The notes: generated from the letters alone by a model not told the origin. Counted from the stretch's first letter, positions 1-7,314 are shown. The stretch: 14,095 nt of DNA from Streptomyces katrae (GCF_000966975.1 NZ_JZWV01000527.1:1-14095), one strand, 5' to 3'. Numbers and translations: made by a program.

Positions 1-26
1 CCCCGAATCCCCGTCATGCGAACGGC

Positions 27-45
27 CCATCCGGCTATCGGACGG
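27..45 (-). terminator. Possible weak terminator hairpin downstream of the metallophosphoesterase gene
   Basis: Read on the minus strand, this is a 7-bp stem (CCGTCCG / CGGATGG) with a 5-nt loop (ATAGC). One pair is G-U on the minus strand and would be an A-C mismatch on the plus strand, so it folds better in the transcript of the upstream metallophosphoesterase gene. It lies about 65 nt beyond that gene's stop and has no U tract, which is common in high-GC actinomycetes. The rest of bases 1-110 shows no gene I can support. Confidence 0.3.
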
Positions 46-110
46 ACGCCGGTCAGCCAATCACGGAAATTCAGCCACGGGAAGGCCCGATTTGTCCCGG
101 TGGTAGAACG

Positions 111-1412
111 TCAGGTGTGGTATGAGGCGAGTTCTACGACCGTGATGTCGGACGGCGCGCCGACCCGGACGGGCGGCCCCCAGGCGCCCGCGCCCCGGGA
201 CACGTAGAGCTGGGTGTCGCCGTACCGCTCCAGGCCCGCGACGGTCGGGTTGGCGAGCTCGGCGAGGTAGTTGCCGGGCCAGAGCTGGCCGCCGTGGGTG
301 TGGCCGGAGAGCTGCAGGTCCACGCCGTGGCGGACGGCGTCGTGGATCACGATCGGCTGGTGCGCGAGGAGCACGGAGGCACGGGAGCGGTCGCGGTCGC
401 CGAGCGCGGCCTGGAAGTCGGGGCCCTTGCCCTCCTGCTCCCCCTGTACGTCGTTGACGCCGGCGAGGTCGAAGTGGGGCAGCTCGCGGCGGGCGTTCTC
501 CAGGGGGGTCAGGCCGAGTTCGCGGACGTGGTCGACCCACTGCTGGGCGCCGGAGAAGTACTCGTGGTTGCCGGTGACGAAGAAGCTGCCGTGGCGGGAG
601 CGCAGCTGCCGCAGGGGTTCGGCGGCGGGGCCGAGGTCGTGGACGTTGCCGTCGACGAGGTCGCCGACGACGGCGATGAGGTCGGGCTGGGTGCGGTTGA
701 CGGTGTCGACGATGCGCTGGGTGTGGGCGCGGCCGAGGACGGGCCCCAGGTGGACGTCGCTGACGACGGCGATCCGGAAGCCGTGCGCGGCGCGGGGCAG
801 CCGGGCGAGGGGCACCTGCACCCGCTTCACGCGCGGCCCGCGCAGCACGCCGTACGTCCCGGCCCCGACGGCCGCCGGGGGCCGCGCGCCGGGGGCTCCG
901 GCGGGCACGGGGTCCGCGGTCGCCGGGGCGGTGGCCCCGCCCGCGGAACGGGACTCCGCCGTTGCCGGCGCCACGGAGCCCGGTCCGGTCTGAGGGGCGG
1001 GCTCGTCCGGGCGCGCGGCGGAGTCCGCCGGTCCGCCGGGCGGGCCCGCGGTCACGCCGGCCGGCTCGGGGCCCGGCCCGGCGGGGGTGCCGCGGGCGAT
1101 CCGGCGGAGCCACAGGCGGCGGACCGGTTCCGCCACCAGCATCGCCAGCGTCAGGTACAGCAGCACCGCGAGCCACATGAAGCCCGGCCAGGCCACCAGT
1201 CGCTGGAGCCAGAACGGGGCCCCGGCCCGCCCCGCGAGCAGGGCGGCCAGCGACAGCAGCGGCAGCGCGAACGCCAGGACCGTCCCGGCGCGGCGCGCGG
1301 GCCCGCCCGCGCGGGTGGTGTCACGGACCAGCCGTACCCACAGCCACCGATGGACCATCCCCAGCAGCGCCAGTACCGCGACGACCGCCACAATCACCAC
1401 AAACACGGTCAT
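111..1412 (-). CDS. Membrane-anchored metallophosphoesterase (calcineurin-like)
   Basis: A 433-residue calcineurin-like metallophosphoesterase that probably cleaves phosphoester bonds with two bound metals; the substrate is not evident. The N-terminus has about three hydrophobic segments (residues 1-20, 44-62, 77-95). A Pro/Ala/Gly-rich low-complexity linker (about 107-185) leads to the catalytic domain (about 195-430). The metal-ligand motifs are all present and in family order: SDVHLG (218-223), GDLVDG (250-255), GNHEY (281-285), a His at 351 (LAHQP) and GHTHGGQ (370-376). The layout resembles the YkuE/YaeI-type membrane phosphoesterases. The ATG overlaps the stop of the SCO4848-family gene as ATGA, so the two are probably translationally coupled in one transcript. 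The long linker is the least conserved-looking part. Family assignment is firm; substrate and membrane side of the catalytic domain are not known. Confidence 0.93.
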   Translation of the reverse strand: MTVFVVIVAVVAVLALLGMVHRWLWVRLVRDTTRAGGPARRAGTVLAFALPLLSLAALLAGRAGAPFWLQRLVAWPGFMWLAVLLYLTLAMLVAEPVRRLWLRRIARGTPAGPGPEPAGVTAGPPGGPADSAARPDEPAPQTGPGSVAPATAESRSAGGATAPATADPVPAGAPGARPPAAVGAGTYGVLRGPRVKRVQVPLARLPRAAHGFRIAVVSDVHLGPVLGRAHTQRIVDTVNRTQPDLIAVVGDLVDGNVHDLGPAAEPLRQLRSRHGSFFVTGNHEYFSGAQQWVDHVRELGLTPLENARRELPHFDLAGVNDVQGEQEGKGPDFQAALGDRDRSRASVLLAHQPIVIHDAVRHGVDLQLSGHTHGGQLWPGNYLAELANPTVAGLERYGDTQLYVSRGAGAWGPPVRVGAPSDITVVELASYHT

Positions 1413-1651
1413 CGTGATTCGCGCCGCAGTACGAGGATGCTGCGCAGCCCGATCACTCCGACGGCCGTTCCCAGCAGGAACGAGGTCACCGCGAGGAGGA
1501 GGTGGACCCAGAAGTAGGCAGTGGGCCGACCGTCATCGAAAGCCAGACCGCTGGCGTCATTGAAGAGGTTCTTGACGAACGTGGACCAGATCACCCAGGA
1601 CCAAGCTCCGAACGCTGCGAGGAACCAGGACGCGGTGCGGCTGAGTTTCAT
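1409..1651 (-). CDS. SCO4848-family small membrane protein
   Basis: An 80-residue protein with two predicted membrane helices (about residues 7-23 and 46-72) and a positively charged end (LRRESR). I recognise it as the SCO4848 family, a conserved actinobacterial membrane protein of unknown function normally found beside a D-Ala-D-Ala carboxypeptidase, as here. The start is the ATG at 1651 (MKLSRT); the open frame continues far upstream, but that stretch overlaps the divergent carboxypeptidase gene and does not look like protein. Its TGA overlaps the metallophosphoesterase ATG by 4 nt, indicating a coupled two-gene operon. Upstream of the ATG is GATACT followed by GGGGAC, with no clear Shine-Dalgarno sequence. 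Function is unknown; an envelope role is inferred from neighbours only. Confidence 0.88.
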   Translation of the reverse strand: MKLSRTASWFLAAFGAWSWVIWSTFVKNLFNDASGLAFDDGRPTAYFWVHLLLAVTSFLLGTAVGVIGLRSILVLRRESR

Positions 1652-1772
1652 GTCCCCAGTATCGGATTCGTCCCCAGGACGGACGCGGCGGGGTGGGCCG
1701 TACCGGGGGTGGTTCGCCCCGGTTGGCCGGTCCACGACGCCGGGCAGCTCATCGGGATGTACGTTCACCTGC

Positions 1773-3014
1773 GTGTCTGCCAAGAAGACCGCACTGACGG
1801 TCCTTTCCGCCGCACTGCTGGTTCCGGCGATGCTCGTCCCGCCCTCGACCGCACGTGCGGCGACGGCACCGCCCAGGCCGCCGGACGGGAAGGGGAAGCC
1901 GCAGGCCCCGGCCCCGCCGCCGTCGATGTCCACGGTCGGCGGCTCCCGGCTCGGCCAGCCCGGCACCCAGGTGAACCTCATGCCCGGCGCTCCCGAGCTG
2001 CCCGCGAACCTCAGCGGCCGGTCGTGGATCGTGGCCGACGCGGAGACCGGCGAGGTCCTCGCGGCCCACAACGCCCACTGGCGGCTGCCCCCGGCGTCCA
2101 CGATGAAGATGCTCTTCGCGGACACCGTCCTGCCCACCCTCCCCAAGGACCAGGTGCACCACGTCACCGACCAGGACATGGACGGCGTCGGCCCGGGCAG
2201 CAGCCTGGTCGGCGTCAAGGAGGACCACGACTACACCGTCCACGACCTGTGGCTCGGCGTGTTCCTGCGCTCCGGGAACGACGCCGTGCACGTGCTTTCG
2301 GCCATGAACGGCGGCGTCGAGAAGACCGTCAAGGACATGCAGGCGCACGCCGAGGAACTCCAGGCCCTGGACACGCACGTGGTCTCCCCCGACGGCTACG
2401 ACGCCCCGGAACAGGTCTCCAGCGCCTACGACCTCACCCTCATCGCCCGCTCCGGGCTGCAGAAGCAGGACTTCCGCGAGTACTGCGGCACCGCCGAGGC
2501 GAAGTTCCCGGGCCATCAGGAGGCGGGCAGGCCGCGCGAGTACTTCGAGATCCAGAACACCAACCGGCTGATGACCGGCGCCGGCGGCGTCACCCCGTAC
2601 AAGGGCATCGCCGGGGTGAAGAACGGCAACACCACCATGGCCGGCTCGACCTTCACCGGCGCGGCCCAGCGCGGGAACAAGAAGCTGCTGGTGACGGTGA
2701 TGAACCCGGACCACGGCGGGCTCAACTCGGTCTACGAGGAGACCGCCGACCTCTTCGACTGGGGCTTCGCCGCGGCGGGCAAGGTCAAGCCGGTCGGCGT
2801 ACTGGTGCCGCCGAAGGGCACGGACACGGAACCCTACGGCTCCCCCGCCAAGTCCCACGAGAACACCCCCGTGGCGGACGGCCCGCCGCCGGCGGGCGGG
2901 GGCGGCCTCGGCACCGCGCTCGGCATCGCGGGCGGTGCGCTGGCCGTGGTGGCGGGCGGGGCCTTCGTGGTCAACCGCCGCTGGCCCCGAGGGCGCCGCG
3001 GCCAGGGCGCCTGA
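1773..3014 (+). CDS. D-alanyl-D-alanine carboxypeptidase (serine-type, S11 / class C PBP), membrane-anchored
   Basis: A 413-residue penicillin-binding protein that trims the terminal D-Ala of peptidoglycan stem peptides outside the membrane. A signal peptide covers about residues 1-30, ending near ARAATA. A Pro-rich linker follows, then the S11 domain with catalytic STMK (109-112, nucleophile Ser109, Lys112) and SGN (167-169). The third motif is KNG (283-285) where most families have KTG. The C-terminus has a Gly-rich linker, a hydrophobic helix (about 379-400) and a basic tail (NRRWPRGRRG), the classic membrane stop. The GTG at 1773 is chosen because it directly precedes Lys-Lys and the signal helix; the open frame extends 84 codons further upstream but runs over the divergent gene. 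TACGTT lies 7 nt before the GTG, so a leaderless transcript is possible. Its stop abuts the convergent BrkB-like gene. Confidence 0.93.
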   Translation: MSAKKTALTVLSAALLVPAMLVPPSTARAATAPPRPPDGKGKPQAPAPPPSMSTVGGSRLGQPGTQVNLMPGAPELPANLSGRSWIVADAETGEVLAAHNAHWRLPPASTMKMLFADTVLPTLPKDQVHHVTDQDMDGVGPGSSLVGVKEDHDYTVHDLWLGVFLRSGNDAVHVLSAMNGGVEKTVKDMQAHAEELQALDTHVVSPDGYDAPEQVSSAYDLTLIARSGLQKQDFREYCGTAEAKFPGHQEAGRPREYFEIQNTNRLMTGAGGVTPYKGIAGVKNGNTTMAGSTFTGAAQRGNKKLLVTVMNPDHGGLNSVYEETADLFDWGFAAAGKVKPVGVLVPPKGTDTEPYGSPAKSHENTPVADGPPPAGGGGLGTALGIAGGALAVVAGGAFVVNRRWPRGRRGQGA

Positions 3015-3905
3015 CTAACCCTTCTCCGTCTCCTTCTCCTTCTCCTTCTGCTCCTCGCCGTCCCGGACGGCGGTCCAGGCGGAGCAGAACAGGAGCAGCT
3101 TCGCCGAGAAGTTGATCCAGAGCAGGAGGGCGATCGGGACGCCGAAGGCCCCGTACATGCTCTTCGTGGCGACCCCCCTCATATAGCCGCTGAGCAGCAG
3201 TTTCAGCAGTTCGAAGCCGGCCGCGCCGATCAGCGCGGCCTGGAGGAGGCGGGCGCGCGGCGGCTCGACGCCGGGCAGCAGGCTCAGCAGGTAGAGCAGG
3301 AGCAGGAAGGCCGCCAGCACACCGACGAGGAAGGCCGCGGCCCGCAGCAGCACCCCGCCCGCGCCCTCGCGCGGGATGCCGAGGACCTCCGCTGACTTGC
3401 CGACCGCGGTGGAGCCGGCGATCGACGCGACGGCCGAGGCCAGGGCCGCTCCGCCGAGGCCGAGCAGCACGAGGGCGTCCTTGCCCTTGCGGACGAACGG
3501 GTTGCCCTGGTCCTCGTCGTCCTTCTCCCACACGGCGCGCAGGCAGTCGCGCATCGAGCCGATCCAGCCGATGCCGGTGAGGAGCAGGAGCGCGCCGGCG
3601 ACGAGGCCCACGGTGGCGGCGTTGGCGACGAGGCCGGGGAGGTCGAGCTGGTCGGAGATGCCGGGAACCTGCTCGGCGAGGCTCTTCTGGAGCCGGTCCA
3701 GCTGCTCCGGGGTGAGCAGGGCGGCTCCGACGGCGGCGGCGACGGTGATCAGTGGGAAGAGCGCGAGGAAGCTGATGAAGGTGATCGCCGCGGCGAGCCG
3801 GGACCAGTGCACCCGGTCGAGGAGCTCGTACGAGTGCCAGCCGCGGGTCCGCATGACGGCCGACACGAGCGGCCCGATCACGGGGAGTTTCTTCAGCCAG
3901 TCCAT
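3015..3905 (-). CDS. YihY/virulence factor BrkB family integral membrane protein
   Basis: A 296-residue polytopic membrane protein with about six hydrophobic segments. Family-typical stretches include the N-terminal HWSRLAAAITFISFLALFPL region, GWIGSMRDCLRAVWE, and YGAFGVPIALLLWINFSAKLLL near the end. It belongs to the YihY/BrkB family (formerly confused with RNase BN); its molecular function is unknown. The C-terminal tail is highly charged (KEKEKETEKG) and is encoded by a short TCCTTC-type repeat at 3021-3049. I place the start at the ATG at 3905 (MDWLKK) rather than the in-frame GTG 9 nt upstream. TACGGT lies 7 nt before this ATG, and a GGTGG 5 nt before it could also act as a weak ribosome site. 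Its TAG abuts the TGA of the carboxypeptidase gene with no spacer. Confidence 0.9.
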   Translation of the reverse strand: MDWLKKLPVIGPLVSAVMRTRGWHSYELLDRVHWSRLAAAITFISFLALFPLITVAAAVGAALLTPEQLDRLQKSLAEQVPGISDQLDLPGLVANAATVGLVAGALLLLTGIGWIGSMRDCLRAVWEKDDEDQGNPFVRKGKDALVLLGLGGAALASAVASIAGSTAVGKSAEVLGIPREGAGGVLLRAAAFLVGVLAAFLLLLYLLSLLPGVEPPRARLLQAALIGAAGFELLKLLLSGYMRGVATKSMYGAFGVPIALLLWINFSAKLLLFCSAWTAVRDGEEQKEKEKETEKG

Positions 3906-3974
3906 GGGGGCCACCGTAAATGAGCTGCCGGAAATAGCCGGGATTGCCGCTTTAGGGCACTACGGTCGTCGCTT

Positions 3975-4223
3975 GTGACTTTTCGCCCCGAGTCCTCCCG
4001 ACCCGAGTCGTCCCGACCGTTGCGCATCCTGGTCCTGCGCAGGCTCCGCTTCCACACCTTCCACGCCTTCCACGTGTTCCGGAGCCCGAAGCGTCCGCGT
4101 CAGGACCGCCGTATGGCGGTGTCGGCGGAGGCCGGACCCGACTGCGCGGGGACGGCGGTCGCGGCCGTGCCGAAGGGGTACTCGCGCAGTTTGCGCCAGA
4201 CCCCGTCCGAGCCCTGCTCGTAG
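3975..4223 (+). CDS. Doubtful small Arg-rich ORF containing tandem repeats
   Basis: An 82-codon GTG-start frame on the opposite strand to its neighbours. Its first 42 codons fill the gap between the YihY-like and RNA-ligase genes and the rest is antisense to the end of the ligase gene. A TACGGT hexamer sits 8 nt before the GTG, as for a leaderless transcript. Third codon positions in the unique half are mostly G or C. The first part encodes a duplicated PESSR unit and an FHxFHxFH run, both from short tandem DNA repeats. I do not recognise the product. It could equally be a chance open frame in GC-rich DNA, so confidence is low. Confidence 0.15.
   Translation: MTFRPESSRPESSRPLRILVLRRLRFHTFHAFHVFRSPKRPRQDRRMAVSAEAGPDCAGTAVAAVPKGYSRSLRQTPSEPCS
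3987..4016 (+). repeat. Tandem duplication of a 15-bp unit
   Basis: Two head-to-tail copies of CCCGAGTC(C/G)TCCCGA, at 3987-4001 and 4002-4016, differ at one base. They lie between the YihY-like gene and the RNA ligase gene. The 15-bp length keeps a plus-strand reading frame open (PESSR repeated). No function is evident. Confidence 0.8.
4050..4080 (+). repeat. Short 9-bp tandem repeat (TTCCACRYS type)
   Basis: Three 9-bp units beginning TTCCAC (4050-4058, 4059-4067, 4068-4076) are followed by a partial TTCC. The units vary in the last three bases (ACC, GCC, GTG). They sit 20-50 bp beyond the end of the convergent RNA ligase gene, in the same gap as the 15-bp duplication. Confidence 0.7.
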
Positions 4224-4687
4224 AGGGCGAAGCCCTGGCACTGCCAGCCCGCGGCGTAGTCGGCGAGCTCGGTGAAGGCCCGGTCCATCGCCTCCTCGGA
4301 GATCCCGTGGGCGACCGTGACGTGCGGGTGGTACGGGAAGGCCAGCTCCCGGCTGATCGGCCCCTCGGGGTCGCGGATGCGGCCCTGGAGGCTGGTGCAG
4401 CCCTCGACGCCCTCGGCGAGCCGGACGAAGACGACCGGCGACAGGGGCCGGAAGGTTCCCGTCCCCTCCAGGCGCATCGCGAACGACGGGAAGGACCGCG
4501 CGACCTCGGCGAGGTGGGCGCGGATCGCCGCCAGCCGCCCGGCCTCCACCTCGGTGGGCGGTACGAGGGTCACGTGCGTGGGGATGCCGTGCGCGGCGGC
4601 GTCCCCGAAGCCGGCGCGCAGCTGCTGGAGCTGGCTGCCGTACGGCTCCGGGACCGCGATCGAAACGCCGAGCGTTACGGTCCCCAC
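4100..4687 (-). CDS. 2'-5' RNA ligase family protein (2H phosphoesterase superfamily)
   Basis: A 195-residue member of the 2H phosphoesterase superfamily (LigT / 2'-5' RNA ligase / cyclic phosphodiesterase type). The two diagnostic His-x-Thr motifs are HVT at 38-40 (PTHVTLVPP) and HVT at 122-124 (YHPHVTVAHG), with the expected spacing of about 84 residues. Such enzymes act on 2'-5' or cyclic phosphodiesters of RNA or nucleotides; the substrate here cannot be told. The last 20 or so residues look disordered. The GTG start at 4687 has a strong GGAGGAG ribosome site 5 nt upstream (4693-4699). The gene lies 123 nt downstream of trpS and is separated from it by a strong hairpin terminator, so it probably has its own promoter in that gap. 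Confidence 0.9.
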   Translation of the reverse strand: MGTVTLGVSIAVPEPYGSQLQQLRAGFGDAAAHGIPTHVTLVPPTEVEAGRLAAIRAHLAEVARSFPSFAMRLEGTGTFRPLSPVVFVRLAEGVEGCTSLQGRIRDPEGPISRELAFPYHPHVTVAHGISEEAMDRAFTELADYAAGWQCQGFALYEQGSDGVWRKLREYPFGTAATAVPAQSGPASADTAIRRS

Positions 4688-4752
4688 GTGATCTCCTCCG
4701 CGCGTGTCTGGTGTGTGGTCACGCCGACTGGTCGGGTCGGTGTGCTCGCATC

Positions 4753-4784
4753 GGGTGCTGCCGCTCAGTGTGGCGGCAGCACCC
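4753..4784 (-). terminator. Strong hairpin terminator downstream of trpS
   Basis: A perfect 12-bp inverted repeat (GGGTGCTGCCGC / GCGGCAGCACCC) with an 8-nt loop lies 26 nt past the trpS stop. No U tract follows on the minus strand, as is usual for Streptomyces terminators. The position and perfect stem make transcription termination the simplest reading, though it also sits upstream of the RNA ligase gene and could act as an attenuator there. Confidence 0.75.
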
Positions 4785-4810
4785 CCTCGGCCGCCAGGGG
4801 CCTCGGTGCG

Positions 4811-5824
4811 TCAGTGCTTGGCGGGGACGAACCCGATGCGGTCGTAGGCCTGCGCCAGGGTCTCGGCGGCGACCGCCCGGGCCTTCTCCGCGCCCTTGGC
4901 CAGCACGGCGTCCAGGGTCTCCGGGTCGTCCAGGAACTCCTGGGTGCGCTGCTTGAAGGGTGTGACGAAATCGACCATCACGCCGGCGAGGTCGGTCTTC
5001 AGCGCACCGTAGCCCTTGCCCTCGTACGCGGCCTCCAGGGCGGGGATCGACTCGCCCGTGAGGGTGGAGTAGATCGTGAGCAGGTTGCTGACGCCGGGCT
5101 TGTTCTCGGCGTCGAAACGGATCTCGGCCTCGGTGTCGGTGACCGCGCTCTTGATCTTCTTCTCGGTGACCTTGGGCTCGTCGAGGAGGCTGATCAGGCC
5201 CTTGGGGGAGGACGCGGACTTCGACATCTTGATCGAGGGGTCCTGGAGGTCGTAGATCTTCGCGACCTCCTTGACGATGTGCGCGGCGGGGAGGGTGAAG
5301 GTCTGGCCGTAGCGGTGGTTGAACCGCTCGGCGAGGTCGCGGGTCAGCTCCACGTGCTGGCGCTGGTCCTCACCGACGGGGACGGCGTTCGCCTGGTAGA
5401 GCAGGATGTCGGCGACCTGGAGGATCGGGTACGTGAACAGGCCGACACTGGCGCTGTTGACCCCGCCCTTGGCGGACTTGTCCTTGAACTGGGTCATCCG
5501 GCTGGCCTCGCCGAAGCCGGTGATGCAGTTCATGACCCAGGCGAGCTGCGCGTGCTCGGGGACGTGGCTCTGGATGAAGAGCGTGCAGCGCTCGGGGTCC
5601 AGACCGGCGGCGAGGAGCTGCGCGGCGGAGAGGCGGGTGTTCGCGCGGAGGTCCTTGGGATCCTGCGGCATGGTGATCGCGTGCAGGTCGACGACCATGT
5701 AGAACGCGTCGTGCGTCTCCTGGAGGGCGACGTACTGGCGGATCGCTCCGAGGTAGTTCCCGAGGTGGAACGAGCCGGAGGTGGGCTGGATGCCGGAGAG
5801 CGCGCGAGGACGGTCAGAAGCCAT
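4811..5824 (-). CDS. trpS: Tryptophanyl-tRNA synthetase
   Basis: A 337-residue class I aminoacyl-tRNA synthetase that charges tRNA-Trp in the cytoplasm. The HIGH-type signature is HLGN (20-23, in [13 protein letters not shown]) and the second signature is a complete KMSKS (199-203). Length is normal for bacterial TrpRS. Other family stretches are VVDLHAIT (44-51) and [20 protein letters not shown] (150-169). His48 lies where many bacterial TrpRS have a conserved His; from memory, its change to Asn in the Bacillus enzyme gives indolmycin resistance, so this copy looks like the housekeeping, drug-sensitive form. Streptomyces often carry a second TrpRS elsewhere. The start is ATG at 5824; there is no good Shine-Dalgarno sequence, but GAGAAT sits 6 nt upstream. 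Terminated by the hairpin at 4753-4784. Confidence 0.97.
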   Translation of the reverse strand: MASDRPRALSGIQPTSGSFHLGNYLGAIRQYVALQETHDAFYMVVDLHAITMPQDPKDLRANTRLSAAQLLAAGLDPERCTLFIQSHVPEHAQLAWVMNCITGFGEASRMTQFKDKSAKGGVNSASVGLFTYPILQVADILLYQANAVPVGEDQRQHVELTRDLAERFNHRYGQTFTLPAAHIVKEVAKIYDLQDPSIKMSKSASSPKGLISLLDEPKVTEKKIKSAVTDTEAEIRFDAENKPGVSNLLTIYSTLTGESIPALEAAYEGKGYGALKTDLAGVMVDFVTPFKQRTQEFLDDPETLDAVLAKGAEKARAVAAETLAQAYDRIGFVPAKH

Positions 5825-5904
5825 ACCGCCATTCTCTCAGGTACCGACCGGCCCCCCGCCCCGCCCTTCGCCCGTTCCCCGGAGCTCCGCCCCGGACCCC
5901 GTTC

Positions 5905-6000
5905 GGGTGCGGCACCGTTTGGTGCCCCCAGGGGGCTCCGCCCCCCGAGCCCCGCGCCTCCCGCCGGCGGGGCTATGAACAGCCCCCCGCCGGCGTTTGA
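5905..6000. repeat. Streptomyces-type intergenic hairpin repeat between glyA and trpS
   Basis: The 221-nt gap between glyA and trpS is packed with stem-loops: GGCACC-gttt-GGTGCC (5911-5926), GGGGGC-TCC-GCCCCC (5931-5945), and a long arm pair CGCCGGCGGGGCT / AGCCCCCCGCCGGCG (5962-5974 with 5981-5995, 2-nt bulge). Next to the last arm is a CTCAAACGCCGG-type core (read on the minus strand, 5989-6000). From experience, motifs like GGGGCTCCGCCCC and TCAAACGCCGG recur between genes across Streptomyces chromosomes. It probably ends glyA transcription and may also be a dispersed repeat. No gene is seen in it. Confidence 0.6.
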
Positions 6001-6045
6001 GGCGCACGGAGAAAGGGCGGGGCGGGGAGAGGCTCCGCGCAGCGG

Positions 6046-7314
6046 CTACGCCACCGGGAGGCCCGGGGCCGGGAAGGCGGCCAGGAGGTCGGAGACCTCC
6101 GCGCGGATGACGGCCAGTGCCGGCTCGTCACCCTTGGCGGCGGCGTCCACCGCGCGGGAGATCCAGTCGGCGACCGCCGGCATGTGGTCGACCGACAGGC
6201 CTCGGGACGTCAGGGACGGCGTACCGATCCGGATCCCCGAGGGGTCGAACGGCTTGCGCGGGTCGAACGGGACGGTGTTGTAGTTGACCACGATGCCCGC
6301 CCGGTCGAGGGCCTTCGCCGCCACCTTCCCCGGCACGCCCCGCGAGGTCAGGTCCATCAGGATCAGGTGGTTGTCCGTACCGCCCGACACCAGGTCGAAG
6401 CCCCGCTCCAGCAGCGCCGCGGCCAGCGCCTTCGCGTTGGCCACGACCGCGTGCGCGTAGGCCGTGAAGGACGGCTGGGCCGCCTCGTGCAGGGCCACCG
6501 CGATGCCCGCCGTCGTCTGGTTGTGCGGGCCGCCCTGGAGGCCGGGGAAGACCGCCTTGTCGATGGCCTTCGCGTGCTCCTCCTTGCACATCAGCATCGC
6601 GCCGCGCGGCCCGCGCAGGGTCTTGTGGGTGGTCGTGGAGACCACGTCCGCGTACGGGACCGGGGACGGGTGGGCGCCGCCCGCGATCAGGCCCGCGATG
6701 TGGGCCACGTCCGCGACCAGGACCGAGCCCGCCTCCGCCGCGATCGACGCGAACGCCTCGAAGTCGATGGTCCGGGGAAGGGCCGTGCCGCCGCAGAAGA
6801 GGATCTTCGGCCGCTCCGCCAGGGCCAGCTCGCGCACCGCGTCGTAGTCGATCAGGCCGTCCTCGGCGCGCACCCCGTACTGGACGCCGCGGAACCAGGA
6901 GCCCGTCGCCGAGACGCCCCAGCCGTGCGTCAGGTGCCCGCCCATCGGCAGGGCCATGCCCATCACGGTGTCGCCGGGCTTGGCGAAGGCCAGGTAGACG
7001 GCGAGGTTCGCCGGGGAGCCGGAGTACGGCTGGACGTTGGCGTGGTCCACCCCGAACAGGCCCTTGGCCCGCTCGATGGCGAGGGCCTCGACGCGGTCGA
7101 TGTTCTGCTGGCCCTCGTAGTAGCGGCGGCCCGGGTAGCCCTCGCTGTACTTGTTCTGCAGGACCGTCCCGGAGGCCTCCAGGACCGCCGCGGAGACGTA
7201 GTTCTCGCTGGGGATCAGCCGCAGGGTCCGCGCCTGGAGGGTTTCCTCGGCGGTGACGAGCGAGGCGAGCTCGGGGTCGGTGGCGAGCAGGGCGGGCTGG
7301 CGGTGCGCGGTCAT
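6046..7314 (-). CDS. glyA: Serine hydroxymethyltransferase
   Basis: A 422-residue PLP enzyme that interconverts serine and glycine with tetrahydrofolate, supplying one-carbon units for purine, thymidylate and methionine synthesis. The PLP lysine is Lys231 in STTTHKTLRGPRG. The upstream cofactor-contact stretch DVAHIAGLIAGG (202-213) and the N-terminal YSEGYPGRRYYEGQ region (57-69) are typical. The start is ATG at 7314 with GGAGGAG 5 nt upstream (7320-7326). The frame stays open 63 codons further, but that extension is riboswitch and promoter DNA. Control by the ZTP riboswitch in the leader is likely. Oddity: at 173-178 the sequence is FCGGTALPR where many SHMTs read AGxSAYPR; the gene looks intact, and a divergent second SHMT paralogue is possible. 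Confidence 0.95.
   Translation of the reverse strand: MTAHRQPALLATDPELASLVTAEETLQARTLRLIPSENYVSAAVLEASGTVLQNKYSEGYPGRRYYEGQQNIDRVEALAIERAKGLFGVDHANVQPYSGSPANLAVYLAFAKPGDTVMGMALPMGGHLTHGWGVSATGSWFRGVQYGVRAEDGLIDYDAVRELALAERPKILFCGGTALPRTIDFEAFASIAAEAGSVLVADVAHIAGLIAGGAHPSPVPYADVVSTTTHKTLRGPRGAMLMCKEEHAKAIDKAVFPGLQGGPHNQTTAGIAVALHEAAQPSFTAYAHAVVANAKALAAALLERGFDLVSGGTDNHLILMDLTSRGVPGKVAAKALDRAGIVVNYNTVPFDPRKPFDPSGIRIGTPSLTSRGLSVDHMPAVADWISRAVDAAAKGDEPALAVIRAEVSDLLAAFPAPGLPVA

Noticed and set aside
61..1176. Long Arg/Pro-rich open frames on either strand across the metallophosphoesterase gene
   Set aside because: Typical shadow frames of GC-rich coding DNA: composition is Arg/Pro/Ala noise, while the 111-1412 frame has a full set of phosphoesterase motifs.
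1521..1772. N-terminal extension of the carboxypeptidase by 84 codons
   Set aside because: It would run over the divergent SCO4848-like gene and place the signal peptide in the middle of the protein; the GTG at 1773 gives a normal signal peptide.
1652..2218. Upstream extension of the SCO4848-like frame (269 codons)
   Set aside because: It overlaps the carboxypeptidase coding region, and the extension shows no protein-like features; the 80-residue product matches the family length.
3906..3914. GTG start giving three extra residues on the YihY-like protein
   Set aside because: The ATG at 3905 has both a TACGGT at leaderless distance and a GGTGG ribosome-like site; the GTG has neither at proper spacing.
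4700..4752. Possible tRNA between trpS and the RNA ligase gene
   Set aside because: No cloverleaf with T-arm and anticodon stem could be drawn; the only strong fold is the simple terminator hairpin.
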